Shown here one piece after another: positions 22,383 through 22,413 of a stretch of 22,413 nucleotides of DNA. The stretch comes from an uncultured Aquincola sp. (lineage in GTDB: Bacteria; Pseudomonadota; Gammaproteobacteria; Burkholderiales; Burkholderiaceae). Both the position numbers and the translations under genes were made by a program. Location of the stretch: positions 1-22,413 of the forward strand of contig CAKZXL010000291.1 in NCBI GenBank assembly GCA_937883885.1. Reading direction: 5' to 3'. The notes below the pieces were generated by a model. It was given only the letters and a program-made list of their open reading frames with translations. It was not told where the DNA came from and did not search any database. Within the stretch, counting starts at the first letter, position 1, and every line of letters begins with the position of its first letter.

Positions 22383-22413
22383 AGCGGGCATGCGCCTGCC
22401 GCCGGCCGCCGAA

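Noticed and set aside
1..22413. Mobile elements, tRNA genes and CRISPR arrays
   Set aside because: No transposase, integrase, terminal repeats, cloverleaf sequence or repeat-spacer array was seen on either strand; short Ala/Leu codon repeats are compositional.

Overview
The window is very GC-rich (about 70% by eye) with almost no non-coding space. It carries a PEP-CTERM protein, TRAP transport genes and two LysR regulators. Together these point to a Burkholderiales-type betaproteobacterium of the Rubrivivax/Leptothrix/Roseateles kind. The genus is an inference. No tRNA, rRNA, CRISPR array or insertion sequence was seen, and no gap exceeds about 130 bases.

Bases 1-4846 (+) look like the distal part of an envelope or exopolysaccharide operon. 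It holds the end of a YaiO-like outer-membrane beta-barrel, a multi-pass inner-membrane protein, a secreted alpha/alpha-toroid (six-hairpin) glycosidase-like protein and a large secreted NodB-type polysaccharide deacetylase. The first three genes overlap at their stop and start codons. A palindrome-rich gap then leads to a 1466-residue signalling protein (4976-9376, TTG start). It fuses a degenerate serine/threonine-kinase domain, an AAA ATPase, a long helical region and an active-looking histidine kinase.

Bases 9401-19942 form a pentose/xylan block. A GbpR-like LysR regulator (-) is divergent from dctP, xylD, xylX, dctQ and dctM: a TRAP transporter interleaved with D-xylonate dehydratase and 2-keto-3-deoxy-pentonate dehydratase of the Weimberg pathway. 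After a strong hairpin come two tightly spaced genes. The first is a small exported protein with a cohesin-like domain and a C-terminal PEP-CTERM sorting signal. The second is a 931-residue GH10 xylanase ending in a complete two-repeat dockerin. This pair looks like a minimal surface-anchored, cellulosome-like arrangement in a Gram-negative cell and is the main discovery candidate.

Proposed flow: the cohesin protein is sorted to the surface by an exosortase encoded elsewhere and holds the xylanase by cohesin-dockerin contact. Pentose is oxidised to pentonate by enzymes not in the window. The TRAP system imports the sugar acid, and XylD and XylX convert it to alpha-ketoglutarate semialdehyde.

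Bases 19993-22382 are a separate module: a LysR regulator divergent from a SnoaL-like ester cyclase and a zinc-free MDR-family oxidoreductase, with a clear inverted repeat between them.
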